Below, piece after piece: positions 19,124-26,712 of a stretch of DNA of 64,000 nt. The stretch spans positions 1-64,000 of the forward strand of contig NZ_MVQB01000043.1 in NCBI RefSeq assembly GCF_002067035.1, given 5' to 3'. This DNA comes from Methanoregula sp. PtaB.Bin085. Lineage in GTDB: Archaea > Halobacteriota > Methanomicrobia > Methanomicrobiales > Methanospirillaceae. A program made the translations under genes and the position numbers. The notes under the pieces are model-generated. The model was not told the DNA's origin and searched no databases. It worked only from the letters and a program-made list of their open reading frames with translations. Numbering within the stretch: position 1 is the stretch's first letter; each line of letters starts with the position of its first letter.

Positions 19124-19330
19124 ATGATCATGCCCGCGGTAAAACGGATACCGGTGACAGAACCGGTCTGGAAGGATCTTGCCGAGATGCGGTCAGCCGG
19201 CCAGACCTACACGGATCTTCTGGAGGAGATGATTCAGGATCGGAAGATGCGCCGGCTCGAGGAAGACGCGAGGTCCTGGCGCAGCCGCAGAAAGAGGGAT
19301 TATGTTTCCCTTGCGGAGATTAAGGATTGA
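19124..19330 (+). CDS. Antitoxin of a RelE-type toxin-antitoxin pair
   Basis: 68 residues, starting ATG 19124 (or the in-frame ATG 19130). The protein has the pattern of short archaeal antitoxins that precede RelE/ParE toxins: an N-terminal strand VKRIPVTEPVWKDLAEM, then a helix TYTDLLEEMIQDRKMRRLEED and a charged, basic tail. A TATA-like TTCATATTTA about 20-25 bases upstream suggests a nearly leaderless transcript. Its stop overlaps the toxin start by 4 bases (TTGA), so the two are translationally coupled. It would bind both the toxin and its own promoter. Confidence 0.75.
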   Translation: MIMPAVKRIPVTEPVWKDLAEMRSAGQTYTDLLEEMIQDRKMRRLEEDARSWRSRRKRDYVSLAEIKD

Positions 19331-19617
19331 CCTATTCCCTCATCCTCTGGCATGAACTGGCAGACGAGATCAACAGCCTGCCTGATAAATCACGCCGGAT
19401 TATCAAAACTGCCCTGAAACGGCTCGAGGAAGATCCGTTCCCGGGAAAAGAGGGCGATAAGGAAAAACTGGTCCTGCGGGGCGGGATAATTATTTACCGG
19501 CTTCATATCTCCCGCAGGTATACCGTCTTATATGAGATCGATAAAGAGGAAAAACTGGTGATTGTCCAGGAGATCCTCCCGATAGAACAGGCTCACAAGA
19601 AATACGGGTATTACTGA
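19327..19617 (+). CDS. RelE/ParE-family toxin
   Basis: 96 residues from a TTG start that overlaps the antitoxin stop. The sequence follows the RelE fold: N-terminal helix pair (LADEINSLPDKSRRIIKTALKRLEEDPFPG), central strands with LVLRGGIIIYRLHISRRYTVLYEI, and a final strand LVIVQEILPI ending AHKKYGYY. RelE toxins cleave mRNA in the ribosome; ParE relatives block gyrase. The basic/aromatic end (Arg, Tyr, Lys-Lys-Tyr) fits an RNase-type RelE but does not prove it. The pair is self-contained, with no other mobile gene beside it. Confidence 0.82.
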   Translation: MTYSLILWHELADEINSLPDKSRRIIKTALKRLEEDPFPGKEGDKEKLVLRGGIIIYRLHISRRYTVLYEIDKEEKLVIVQEILPIEQAHKKYGYY

Positions 19618-19661
19618 TTACCCGTACCCGTCGTTTTTTCAGAACATAAAAAAATTTTCTG

Positions 19662-20687
19662 TTATTGTCGCCTCCGCATCCAGAGCACGGCGCCGATCGC
19701 GATAATCCCGAACACTGCCGCAAAGCCCGGCGACTTCTTTGCCGCAGCAAGCCCGGTGTTGTACTTCGTTGTCTCGCCCGCGGTGATCGAGACCGGCGTG
19801 GAGAGATCGGCGTACCCGTCCAGTTTCAGAAGGAGCGTGTGATCGCCCGGTGCGAGCCCGGGGATGTCTGCCGGGGAGACACCCCGCTGGACGCCGTCGA
19901 TGAAGATTGAGGCGCCGGCCGGGGTCGTGGTGACCGAGAGGGTGCCGGTGGCTCCGGGTGCGATACTGCCTGCCGCTGCTGAACCGGACTGCTGGGAACC
20001 GGATCCCGATCCGGACTGAGATGAGCCTGTCTGCTGGTTATCTGAAGAGGAGCCGCCCTGCTGGCTGCCGGAGGAGGATACGGTTTGCGATGACCCTGAC
20101 TGCGAAGAACCGGCGAGCGCTGCTGCCGCTGCACCTAGGTTCTGCGATCCCGATGCACCGACCTTCGACCCGCTGCCCTGTGCTGCCGTTGTGGTCGTGA
20201 CTTTCGCAACAATCGTGGGCTTGTCAAGTTTCGGCATCGTCGTGGTCTTCGCTGCTGCGAAATTCACTGCGCCCGGTTTGATCGCGACGGGCGTTGTCGT
20301 TGGAGGGGCAGCCGATGAGGGCGTCAGATAAACGTATACATACGAATACTTGCGATCGCAGACCGTCGTGGCGATCAGAAGACGTTCATATCCCGGCCTG
20401 GTATATTTCAGGATATAAGAGCCGGGACCAAGCGAGACATGATATGCCGGGATATCACCGTACGGTGCGGGTAAATACTTATAATCTGCCGGAAGGAGTG
20501 TTGTATCCCCCCAGTATATCTTCACGTCTTCTGAATACGGCAGATCGGAAAGGAAATAAACATCCCCGCTGGCCCAGTTGGAGAGCGCGGGATTGTCCTC
20601 TACGCAGGACCCTTCCGGCGGTGCTGCATGTGCCCACCCGCTACAGAGTGCCGCGAGCAGGAGAAAAAGGAGAACAGGGTATTTCAT
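19662..20687 (-). CDS. PEGA-domain surface protein with PGF-CTERM-like tail (copy 1)
   Basis: 341 residues. Signal peptide 1-21 (MKYPVLLFLLLAALCSGWAH), then an N-terminal domain of about 110 residues with paired Cys (SCVEDNPA, TTVCDRKYSYVYVYLTP). A long Ser/Gln/Gly/Thr-rich linker follows (about 130-250), then one PEGA domain (about 253-315: TLSVTTTPAGASIFIDGVQ, PGLAPGDHTLLLKLDGY). The tail KKSPGFAAVFGIIAIGAVLW plus MRRRQ has the PGF tripeptide, hydrophobic helix and Arg cluster of archaeosortase (ArtA) substrates, which are cut and linked to a lipid. Its leader region and both ends are shared with the next two genes, so the three arose by tandem duplication. Confidence 0.82.
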   Translation of the reverse strand: MKYPVLLFLLLAALCSGWAHAAPPEGSCVEDNPALSNWASGDVYFLSDLPYSEDVKIYWGDTTLLPADYKYLPAPYGDIPAYHVSLGPGSYILKYTRPGYERLLIATTVCDRKYSYVYVYLTPSSAAPPTTTPVAIKPGAVNFAAAKTTTMPKLDKPTIVAKVTTTTAAQGSGSKVGASGSQNLGAAAAALAGSSQSGSSQTVSSSGSQQGGSSSDNQQTGSSQSGSGSGSQQSGSAAAGSIAPGATGTLSVTTTPAGASIFIDGVQRGVSPADIPGLAPGDHTLLLKLDGYADLSTPVSITAGETTKYNTGLAAAKKSPGFAAVFGIIAIGAVLWMRRRQ

Positions 20688-20848
20688 ATCCGGTCTGTTG
20701 TATGAAGGGGTTAATTACCGTTCCGATTTTAATCCTGCTTCCCGAATAATCCCGGATAACGTCGTAATTGAATCGTCGGGCCCGGAAATGGGCGGATTGC
20801 CGGTACAGGAGGTGAATCGGGCGATGAGATAGCCGGCAGGGAAATACG

Positions 20849-21880
20849 TTATTGGGATCGCATCTCCCGCAGGCAGAGGACCGCACCCAGTGAGGCGAGT
20901 GCCGCGATGAACGCAAAGCCCGGCGACTTCTTTGTGGCAACAGGAGTCCCGGATACCGGGACAAGACCGGAGCTGAATGGCTGGGTCTGGCCGGCGATGA
21001 TCGTTATCGTGGTGGTGAGGTCCTTGTACCCGTCCATCTTCAGGAGAAGGGTATGGTCCCCGGGTGCAAGTCCCGAGATGGTCGCGGGGGTGACGCCCCG
21101 CTGGGCCCCGTCGATGAAGACATAGGCGCCGGCCGGAGTCGTGGTGACCGAGAGGATGCCGGTTGCAGCGGGTGCAATATTCCCGGCAGTTCCGGAGCCG
21201 GCCTGCTGCGATCCTGAGCCGGAGCCGGCCTGCGAACTTACGGAGGTAGACCCGGTCTGGCCGGAACCCGTGGAACCGGTGCCGGTGCCCTGCGATCCCG
21301 TTCCTCCGGTCTGCGACCCGCTGCCCTGCGATACCGAAGCGGTCGTGGTCTTCGGAGCAAGAGTAGCGACATCGATCGTACCAGCAACATTGACGGCATA
21401 TTTGGGCGTCGTGGTCACCGGTGCGGTGGTGGCCGCGGTAATGACTGAATAGCCGGATACTGCCGGTTTGACGGCATACCCGCTCTTTGCCGTTGTCACC
21501 GTTGTCGTGACGGCAGGTACCATGACGACATTGACAAAGGAATACTTGCAGTCGCAGACTTCGGTTGAGAACGCGGCATCGTTATAACCGGGTCTCCTGA
21601 CGGTGATCGTGTAGGTCCCGGGAGAAAACCCGAGCTCGTATCCCGTGTAAATTGAATACGGATCAGGAAGGGACCGTATCGTGGGATGCAGCTGCTCGGT
21701 CCCGCGCAGGAATATCACGTCATCGGACACGGGGAGGTTGAGATACACCATAACCCGCCCGTTGGGCATGTTGCCACAGCTGCCGATATATGATTGTGCG
21801 CAGGACTGTGTTGGCGGTGCAGCACAGACACAGGCGATACAGAAGAACAGTACGAGGAGAAATGCTGTTCCGTATTTCAT
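20849..21880 (-). CDS. PEGA-domain surface protein with PGF-CTERM-like tail (copy 2)
   Basis: 343 residues from the ATG at 21880; the frame extends 75 codons upstream, but MKYGTAFLLVLFFCIACVCA is a clear signal peptide matching copy 1. The layout is as in copy 1: N-terminal domain with CAQSYIGSCGN and VCDCKYSFVNVV, a Thr/Val then Gly/Ser/Gln-rich linker (about 130-250), one PEGA domain (ILSVTTTPAGAYVFIDGAQ, GDHTLLLKMDGY) and the tail KKSPGFAFIAALASLGAVLC followed by LREMRSQ. The 160-bp regions upstream of copies 1 and 2 share several blocks (the CATATCCGG-CTGTTGTATG region, ACCGTTCC and GAATAATCCCGGAT), so the promoter was duplicated with the gene. Confidence 0.82.
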   Translation of the reverse strand: MKYGTAFLLVLFFCIACVCAAPPTQSCAQSYIGSCGNMPNGRVMVYLNLPVSDDVIFLRGTEQLHPTIRSLPDPYSIYTGYELGFSPGTYTITVRRPGYNDAAFSTEVCDCKYSFVNVVMVPAVTTTVTTAKSGYAVKPAVSGYSVITAATTAPVTTTPKYAVNVAGTIDVATLAPKTTTASVSQGSGSQTGGTGSQGTGTGSTGSGQTGSTSVSSQAGSGSGSQQAGSGTAGNIAPAATGILSVTTTPAGAYVFIDGAQRGVTPATISGLAPGDHTLLLKMDGYKDLTTTITIIAGQTQPFSSGLVPVSGTPVATKKSPGFAFIAALASLGAVLCLREMRSQ

Positions 21881-22040
21881 ATCCGGACTGTTGTATGCAT
21901 CGTTTAATACCGTTCCGTTTTTAATCCGGCCTCTGGAATAATCCCGGATGGCGTCCGAATTCTGCCGTAGCGGATAACGAAAGGCCGGATTGCCGGCACA
22001 TGAAAAATGACGGGCAGGGGAAAAACCGAAAAAACGGGGA

Positions 22041-22967
22041 TTATGATCGTATCTTCCGCAGGCAGAGGACCGCACCCAGACCCGCGAGCGCTGCAATGAA
22101 CGCAAAGCCCGGCGACTTCTTCGGCGTTACTGTTGTTTCCGGGGTCGCTGCCGCTGCTGTTGTAGCCTCAGTTGTTGCCGCCACCTTCGCCATGGCTGAT
22201 GAGTATTCCTGCGTCTTGCCGGCTGAGATCGTGACCGGCGTGCTGATGTCCTGGTACCCGTCAAGTTTCAACAGCAGCGTGTGGGTGCCGGCTGTAATCC
22301 CGGGGATCGTGGCCGGCGTGACGCCCCGCTGGACGCCGTCGATGAAGATGAACGCACCGGCTGGCTCTGTCTTCACGGAAAGGGAGCCGAGCGTGTCAGG
22401 CTGGGCCGTTGCGAAAGTCTGCTGTCCTGCTGGTACGGCCGGTACTGCAGATGATCCTCCGGAGGACGGGACTGTTGTCGTCGGCAGGGGGACGTTGCCG
22501 AATGCCCCACCGGACTTCGAACTCCCGCCGGAACTGGCTGCAGCGGTTGTGATTGTCGTGGTTACCTTGACAGCGCCGGTATTGATCCCTGTCTTGCCGA
22601 GGGATACGCTCTTCGTCGGACTAAAGTCTGCATTCGTCACTTTCCCGGCGCATACCTGTATCGTATCGCTGATTTCGCTATATCCTGTCGCCGTGAGTCT
22701 CAGCGAATGATATCCCGCCGGTATCTGCCCCACGTATTCGCGTTCCGAATCATCGTAAATGACCTCCGTCAGCGATGCCGGATATACTCCGTCAATGGTA
22801 ATATCGCCACCAGAATGGCTGAAACCCGCGCTGTTGTGGAGCTGGATTCGGACATGCCCGTTATTCTGGGTACACCAGGAACAGGCCTCGGTCCCGCATG
22901 CAATGCTGGCTGTTGCGGGAGCGATACAGAAGAGAAGGACAAGGATAAGCGACAGGGAGAATCTCAT
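22041..22967 (-). CDS. PEGA-domain surface protein with PGF-CTERM-like tail (copy 3)
   Basis: 308 residues. Signal peptide MRFSLSLILVLLFCIAPATAS, then an N-terminal domain with CGTEACSWC and a different, PEGA-like fold (NGHVRIQLHNSAGFSHSGGD, QIPAGYHSLRLTATGYSEIS). The linker is shorter and lacks the Ser/Gln repeats of copies 1 and 2. The second, canonical PEGA domain (about 195-265, SLSVKTEPAGAFIFIDGVQ) is followed by an Ala/Thr-rich stalk and the tail KKSPGFAFIAALAGLGAVLC with LRKIRS. It therefore seems to carry two PEGA-type modules. The last 69 bases of coding tail recur almost unchanged at 23121-23189. Confidence 0.82.
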   Translation of the reverse strand: MRFSLSLILVLLFCIAPATASIACGTEACSWCTQNNGHVRIQLHNSAGFSHSGGDITIDGVYPASLTEVIYDDSEREYVGQIPAGYHSLRLTATGYSEISDTIQVCAGKVTNADFSPTKSVSLGKTGINTGAVKVTTTITTAAASSGGSSKSGGAFGNVPLPTTTVPSSGGSSAVPAVPAGQQTFATAQPDTLGSLSVKTEPAGAFIFIDGVQRGVTPATIPGITAGTHTLLLKLDGYQDISTPVTISAGKTQEYSSAMAKVAATTEATTAAAATPETTVTPKKSPGFAFIAALAGLGAVLCLRKIRS

Positions 22968-23105
22968 ACAGGTACGGTAAAATCTGATGGGTAATTATTC
23001 TTATGCTCGTATCCGACCGTCTTGATGACGACGGTACGAGACGTCGTTCACGACGGAAAATCAGTCCGGAACCATTGGCCGGGCTGCCAGGAGCGGCCGG
23101 AAAAA

Positions 23106-23213
23106 TTATCCGGCCAGTCCCTTCCGCAGGCAGAGGACTGCACCCAGACCCGCGAGCGCTGCAATGAACGCAAAGCCCGGCGACTTCTTTGTGACTGAAG
23201 GTGCCGCAGTTGC
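23106..23213 (-). pseudogene. Orphan C-terminal tail of a fourth PEGA/PGF-CTERM gene
   Basis: Read on the minus strand, this stretch encodes LATAAPSVTKKSPGFAFIAA, LAGLGAVLCLRKGLAG and a stop, which is the complete PGF-CTERM-like tail without any protein before it; an in-frame TAG closes the frame just upstream. Bases 23121-23189 match the tail of copy 3 (22053-22121) at 68 of 69 positions. It is the remnant of a fourth tandem copy or a recent tail duplication. Confidence 0.75.
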
Positions 23214-23273
23214 CAGTAGGAAAAAAGGCTATCCCACCGGATCATCCGCGGGCAAAGGTGCCTGCCCGGTCTA

Positions 23274-23393
23274 TTTATCCCCATTGACCCCCCTTTCGCA
23301 TGCTCCCGGTAAAAACCTGCATTTTCCGGAGTAAAATGGACCGGAATTAACCATGAAAGCGGGCATGCCACAAGGGGGGTCATTGGGGATAAA
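23274..23393. repeat. 120-bp imperfect palindrome with 30-bp arms
   Basis: The left arm 23274-23303 begins TTTATCCCCATTGACCCCCC and ends GCATGC. The right arm 23363-23393 is its near-perfect reverse complement. A third, single copy (TTATCCCCACTGACCCCCC, ATGC) lies at 23481-23503. The block fills the spacer between the PEGA cluster and the LysE gene. No coding sequence is seen in it. It may be a small transposable element or a regulatory site. Confidence 0.6.
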
Positions 23394-23531
23394 TTTCCGG
23401 CAGCCGTTCCGGATTCCTTAAATTCAACAGGTATTTACGCCGTAATAAAACCTCGGCTCTCCGGCCGGCAGGATCCGGAATTATCCCCACTGACCCCCCA
23501 TGCGTGGCTGCACGGGTCATGCTGGCCCGGC

Positions 23532-24200
23532 ATGTTTCAATACCGAACGGGACAAGAAAGTACATACGGAGCCACTCTGTTGCTGACCGAAATCCTCTCC
23601 ACCCTCGCCCTCGGCCTCCTCATCGGCTTCACCGGAGCCCTCGCCCCGGGGCCAACGCTCGTCGCCACCATCAACGCATCGCTGAAAGGCGACTGGACGG
23701 CGGGGCTGCGGGTCTCGCTCGGCCACATCGTGATCGAGACCGCGATCTTCTTTCTGATCGTCCTCGGCCTCGCCGCGGTTGCGCGGCCGTACACGACCAT
23801 CATCGCGATAGTCGGCGGTATTGCGCTGATCGTCTTCGGGATCATGACGATCACCGGCAGCCGGAGCGCTACACTCTCGCTGGCATCGCAGCATGAGAGC
23901 GCCGGCCCGGTCATGGCCGGCCTCCTCACCAGTGCCGCGAACCCCTACTTCTGGCTCTGGTGGCTTTCCGTGGGGAGCGCCCTTTTGATCAATGCACTCT
24001 CGGGCGGCCTCCTGCTTGCGATTGTTTTCATGATCGGCCACTGGGGGGCTGATGTCAGCTGGTACACCTTCGTCTCCACCGGCATTGCGAAGGGAAAAGC
24101 GATCCTTGCCGACACTGCCTACCGCATGATCATGGGCGCCTGCGGCATCTTCCTTGTGCTCTTCGGGATTTACTACCTTGCCGGCCCGTTCCTGCCGTGA
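23532..24200 (+). CDS. LysE/RhtB-family amino-acid exporter
   Basis: 222 residues from ATG 23532; a TTG at 23580, which trims 16 residues, is the more conserved-looking start (LTEILSTLALGLLIGFTGAL). Six membrane helices. The family signature is visible in GFTGALAPGPTLVATINASL at the N-terminus, SAANPYFWLWWLSVGSALL in the middle and the MIMGACGIFLVLFGIYYL end. LysE/RhtB proteins export basic or hydrophobic amino acids or related metabolites in exchange for protons. The substrate is not readable. Downstream lies the signal peptidase on the same strand. Confidence 0.82.
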   Translation: MFQYRTGQESTYGATLLLTEILSTLALGLLIGFTGALAPGPTLVATINASLKGDWTAGLRVSLGHIVIETAIFFLIVLGLAAVARPYTTIIAIVGGIALIVFGIMTITGSRSATLSLASQHESAGPVMAGLLTSAANPYFWLWWLSVGSALLINALSGGLLLAIVFMIGHWGADVSWYTFVSTGIAKGKAILADTAYRMIMGACGIFLVLFGIYYLAGPFLP

Positions 24201-24329
24201 CCCTGGAACCGCGGCAATCCTGCCAGGTCGAAGAACACTTCGCGGCATTCTCCTGATTTGAGCCCGATGAGCCTCAGCATGGTTAATGTGCAGGGGATCC
24301 AACACTATACCATCAATCAGGTCGATCCC

Positions 24330-25289
24330 ATGGCTGACACCCCGCCGTCCCGCGATTCCCCATCGATCATCGAACAGTTCCGCACCAGCGACCACTGGGC
24401 CGTTTCGCTCGCCCGCGACCTTATCTGGGTCGTCTGCGTTGTCGGGGGTATCGCGCTCGCCCTGTACCTCATCTGCGGCACGTGGCCCGCGGTCGTGACC
24501 ATCGAGTCCGGCAGCATGATCCCCCACATGAACATCGGGGACCTCGTCATCGTGGTCGAGAAGGACCGGCTCGGGAACCTCCAGACCTGGGACCAGGGGA
24601 AGGCGTCAGGGTACCAGAAGTTCGGGGACTATGGCGACGTGATCATCTACCGGCCGAACGGGTACACCGACTTCTGGGCGCAGGTCGGCCTGCTGCCGCT
24701 CTCGGGCCAGCACCCGATCATCCACCGGGCAATGACCTGGACTGAGGCAGGGGAGCAGGTCCCCCAGTATATCAACGTGTACAAGGGATCCGTCACACCG
24801 ACAGCCTACCTCCCGCTCGCGGCCGCGGGCACTACCGTAAAAGGGTACACGATCCTTGCAGCCGGCAACGACACCGGTGCAGCGAACTATACCGCTGGCG
24901 ACAGCGACATCACGATCACCAGCACCGCATTCGGGAATTACGTCATCCCCGAACGCTATGTTGACGGCAAGACCGGTTACATCCGGGACATGGGCATTAC
25001 CACCGACCATGGCGGGTACATCACCAAGGGCGACAACAACAACTTCAGCGACCAGGGATCGCTCTTCTATACCAATACCGGGAAGATCGAGCCGGTGAAG
25101 AAGGAATGGGTTGTCGGGAAGGCGCTCATCGCCATCCCGTACGTCGGGCTCCTGCCCCTCAATATCGTGCCGGTCATTGTCATCGTGCTGATCCTCATGG
25201 GACTCCACGAGCTGTACCTCCGCAGGAAAGAGGCGGCGGGGAGCGGGGATGCAAAGCCGGCGAAGAAAGGATCGAAGAAGAAGCGGTGA
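24330..25289 (+). CDS. Signal peptidase I, archaeal (Ser-His) type
   Basis: 319 residues from the ATG at 24330 (MADTPPSRDS); the frame is open 24 codons further up, without a clear ribosome site. A membrane helix (about 31-53) is followed by the catalytic ESGSMIPHMNIGDLV with Ser62, and by HPIIHR (His128 or His132), the Ser-His arrangement of archaeal and ER signal peptidases instead of Ser-Lys. A large extracytoplasmic part with DSDITITSTAFGNYVIPERY and TKGDNNNFSDQG (family box with Asp) continues to a C-terminal membrane helix (about 274-292) and a Lys-rich tail. It is longer than minimal archaeal enzymes because of an insertion around residues 133-215. It would cleave secretory signals such as those of the PEGA proteins. 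Confidence 0.88.
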   Translation: MADTPPSRDSPSIIEQFRTSDHWAVSLARDLIWVVCVVGGIALALYLICGTWPAVVTIESGSMIPHMNIGDLVIVVEKDRLGNLQTWDQGKASGYQKFGDYGDVIIYRPNGYTDFWAQVGLLPLSGQHPIIHRAMTWTEAGEQVPQYINVYKGSVTPTAYLPLAAAGTTVKGYTILAAGNDTGAANYTAGDSDITITSTAFGNYVIPERYVDGKTGYIRDMGITTDHGGYITKGDNNNFSDQGSLFYTNTGKIEPVKKEWVVGKALIAIPYVGLLPLNIVPVIVIVLILMGLHELYLRRKEAAGSGDAKPAKKGSKKKR

Positions 25290-25301
25290 GAGGGAGAGGC
25301 G

Positions 25302-26417
25302 ATGACAAAGATCCAGGCACTGGTATCCGATGTGCTGGACGGCCACCGGCTCACGGAAGCGGAAGCGGAACGCCTCCTTTCGGCAACAGGCCGGGACGTG
25401 TGGCGGATCACGGCTGCCGCTGACGAGATGCGGGAGCGGAAGGTCGGCAACACGGTCACTTATGTCCGGAACCAGAACCTGCACGTCACCAATATCTGCA
25501 AGAACCTCTGCGGGTTCTGCGGCTTTGGCCGGAAGGCAACAGACGAGGGGGCATTCTGCCACGACAGGGCGGGAATCCAGGAGCAGGCTCGTCTCGCACG
25601 CAGGCGGAAGGTGACCGAGATCTGCCTGCTGTCGGGCGTCCACCCCGGGTTCACGCTCGACACCTTCGTAGACATCATGCACTGGATCCAGGAGGCGGCG
25701 CCGGGTGTCCATATCCACGCGTTCAGCCCGGACGAGATCGCCCACGCGGCAAAGCGGGGGAAGATCCCGACCGCGGAGGTTATTGCCCGGCTGAAAGACG
25801 AGGGTCTCGGGACGATCCAGGGGACGGCAGCGGAGATTCTCGTGGACGATGTCCGGAAGGTCATCTGCCCCCGCAAAGTCCCGACCGCGGAATGGGTGCG
25901 GATCATTAAGGAGTGCCACAACGCGGGGCTGCGGTCAACGGCCACCATCATGTTCGGCTCGTGCGAGACCCCCCGCGACCAGGCCGAACACCTCCGCGTC
26001 CTCCGCGACGTGCAGGACGAAACGCACGGTTTCACGGAGCTCGTCACGCTCCCGTTCGTCCACACCAGCACGCCGCTGTTTAAAAAAGGGCTCGCCCGGG
26101 CAGGGCCGACCGGCCGCGAGGACCTGCTGATGATTGCAACCTGCCGGCTCTTCCTCGATAATATCGACAACGTCCAGGTGGCGTGGGGCAAAGTCGGCCT
26201 GAAGATGACGCAGCTTGCGCTTCTCTCGGGCGCAAACGACCTTGCCGGTACCATGTTCACGGACGACGTGACCGGCAGCGCCGGGGTGTCGGGGTCGGAT
26301 TACCTGGACCCGGAGGACATGGAGCGGATCGTCCACGACCTTGGCCGGAACCTCCGGCAGCGTACAACGTTGTACGACCTTGTCCCGGAAAAGAAGAAAA
26401 CGAAGGAGAGGGCGTAA
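25302..26417 (+). CDS. cofH: Radical SAM protein CofH (F420 precursor FO synthase subunit 2), copy 1
   Basis: 371 residues. CofH joins tyrosine-derived p-hydroxybenzyl to 5-amino-6-ribitylaminouracil, a step towards the deazaflavin FO of coenzyme F420, the hydride carrier of methanogenesis. The radical SAM cluster motif is CKNLCGFCGF (Cys66, Cys70, Cys73) after TYVRNQNLHVTNI. The barrel contains TEICLLSGVHPGFTLDTF, GTIQGTAAEILVDDVRKVIC, STATIMFGSCETPRDQAEHL and a C-terminal TLYDLVPEKKK. A paralogue lies at 41.0 kb. The related subunit CofG is not in the window. The start has GGGAGAGG just upstream and follows the signal peptidase stop by 12 bases. Confidence 0.88.
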   Translation: MTKIQALVSDVLDGHRLTEAEAERLLSATGRDVWRITAAADEMRERKVGNTVTYVRNQNLHVTNICKNLCGFCGFGRKATDEGAFCHDRAGIQEQARLARRRKVTEICLLSGVHPGFTLDTFVDIMHWIQEAAPGVHIHAFSPDEIAHAAKRGKIPTAEVIARLKDEGLGTIQGTAAEILVDDVRKVICPRKVPTAEWVRIIKECHNAGLRSTATIMFGSCETPRDQAEHLRVLRDVQDETHGFTELVTLPFVHTSTPLFKKGLARAGPTGREDLLMIATCRLFLDNIDNVQVAWGKVGLKMTQLALLSGANDLAGTMFTDDVTGSAGVSGSDYLDPEDMERIVHDLGRNLRQRTTLYDLVPEKKKTKERA

Positions 26418-26420
26418 TCC

Positions 26421-26706
26421 ATGACAACACAGGGCGGTTCGAAGATCGCGGTCATCGCGGCAGTTGCCGGCAACCTGATCATCGCGATCACCAAGTTCAT
26501 TGCAGCGGCAATTACGGGTTCATCAGCTATGGTTTCCGAGGGCATCCACTCGCTCGTGGACACCGGGAACGGCGGTCTCGTGCTGCTCGGCATGCGGCAG
26601 GCACAGAAGCCTGCCGACGAAACGCACCCGTTCGGGCATGGCAAGTCCCTCTACTTCTGGACGCATATTGTTGCGATCTCCATCTTCGGGATCGGTGGCG
26701 GGATGC
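26421..26706 (+). pseudogene. Truncated CDF transporter gene
   Basis: Starting 3 bases after cofH, the first 95 residues are a good CDF transporter N-terminus: IAAVAGNLIIAITKFIAAAI, SEGIHSLVDTGNGGLVLLG with the helix 2 metal motif, KPADETHPFGHGKSLYFWTH and IFGIGGG. At about 26706 the homology stops, just before the stop codon (26715-26713) of the opposite-strand ligase. The frame then runs antisense through that gene to a stop at 26795. About two thirds of the transporter (helices 4-6 and the cytoplasmic domain) is missing. A deletion appears to have fused the two convergent genes end to end. Confidence 0.8.
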
Positions 26707-26712
26707 CCCGAT

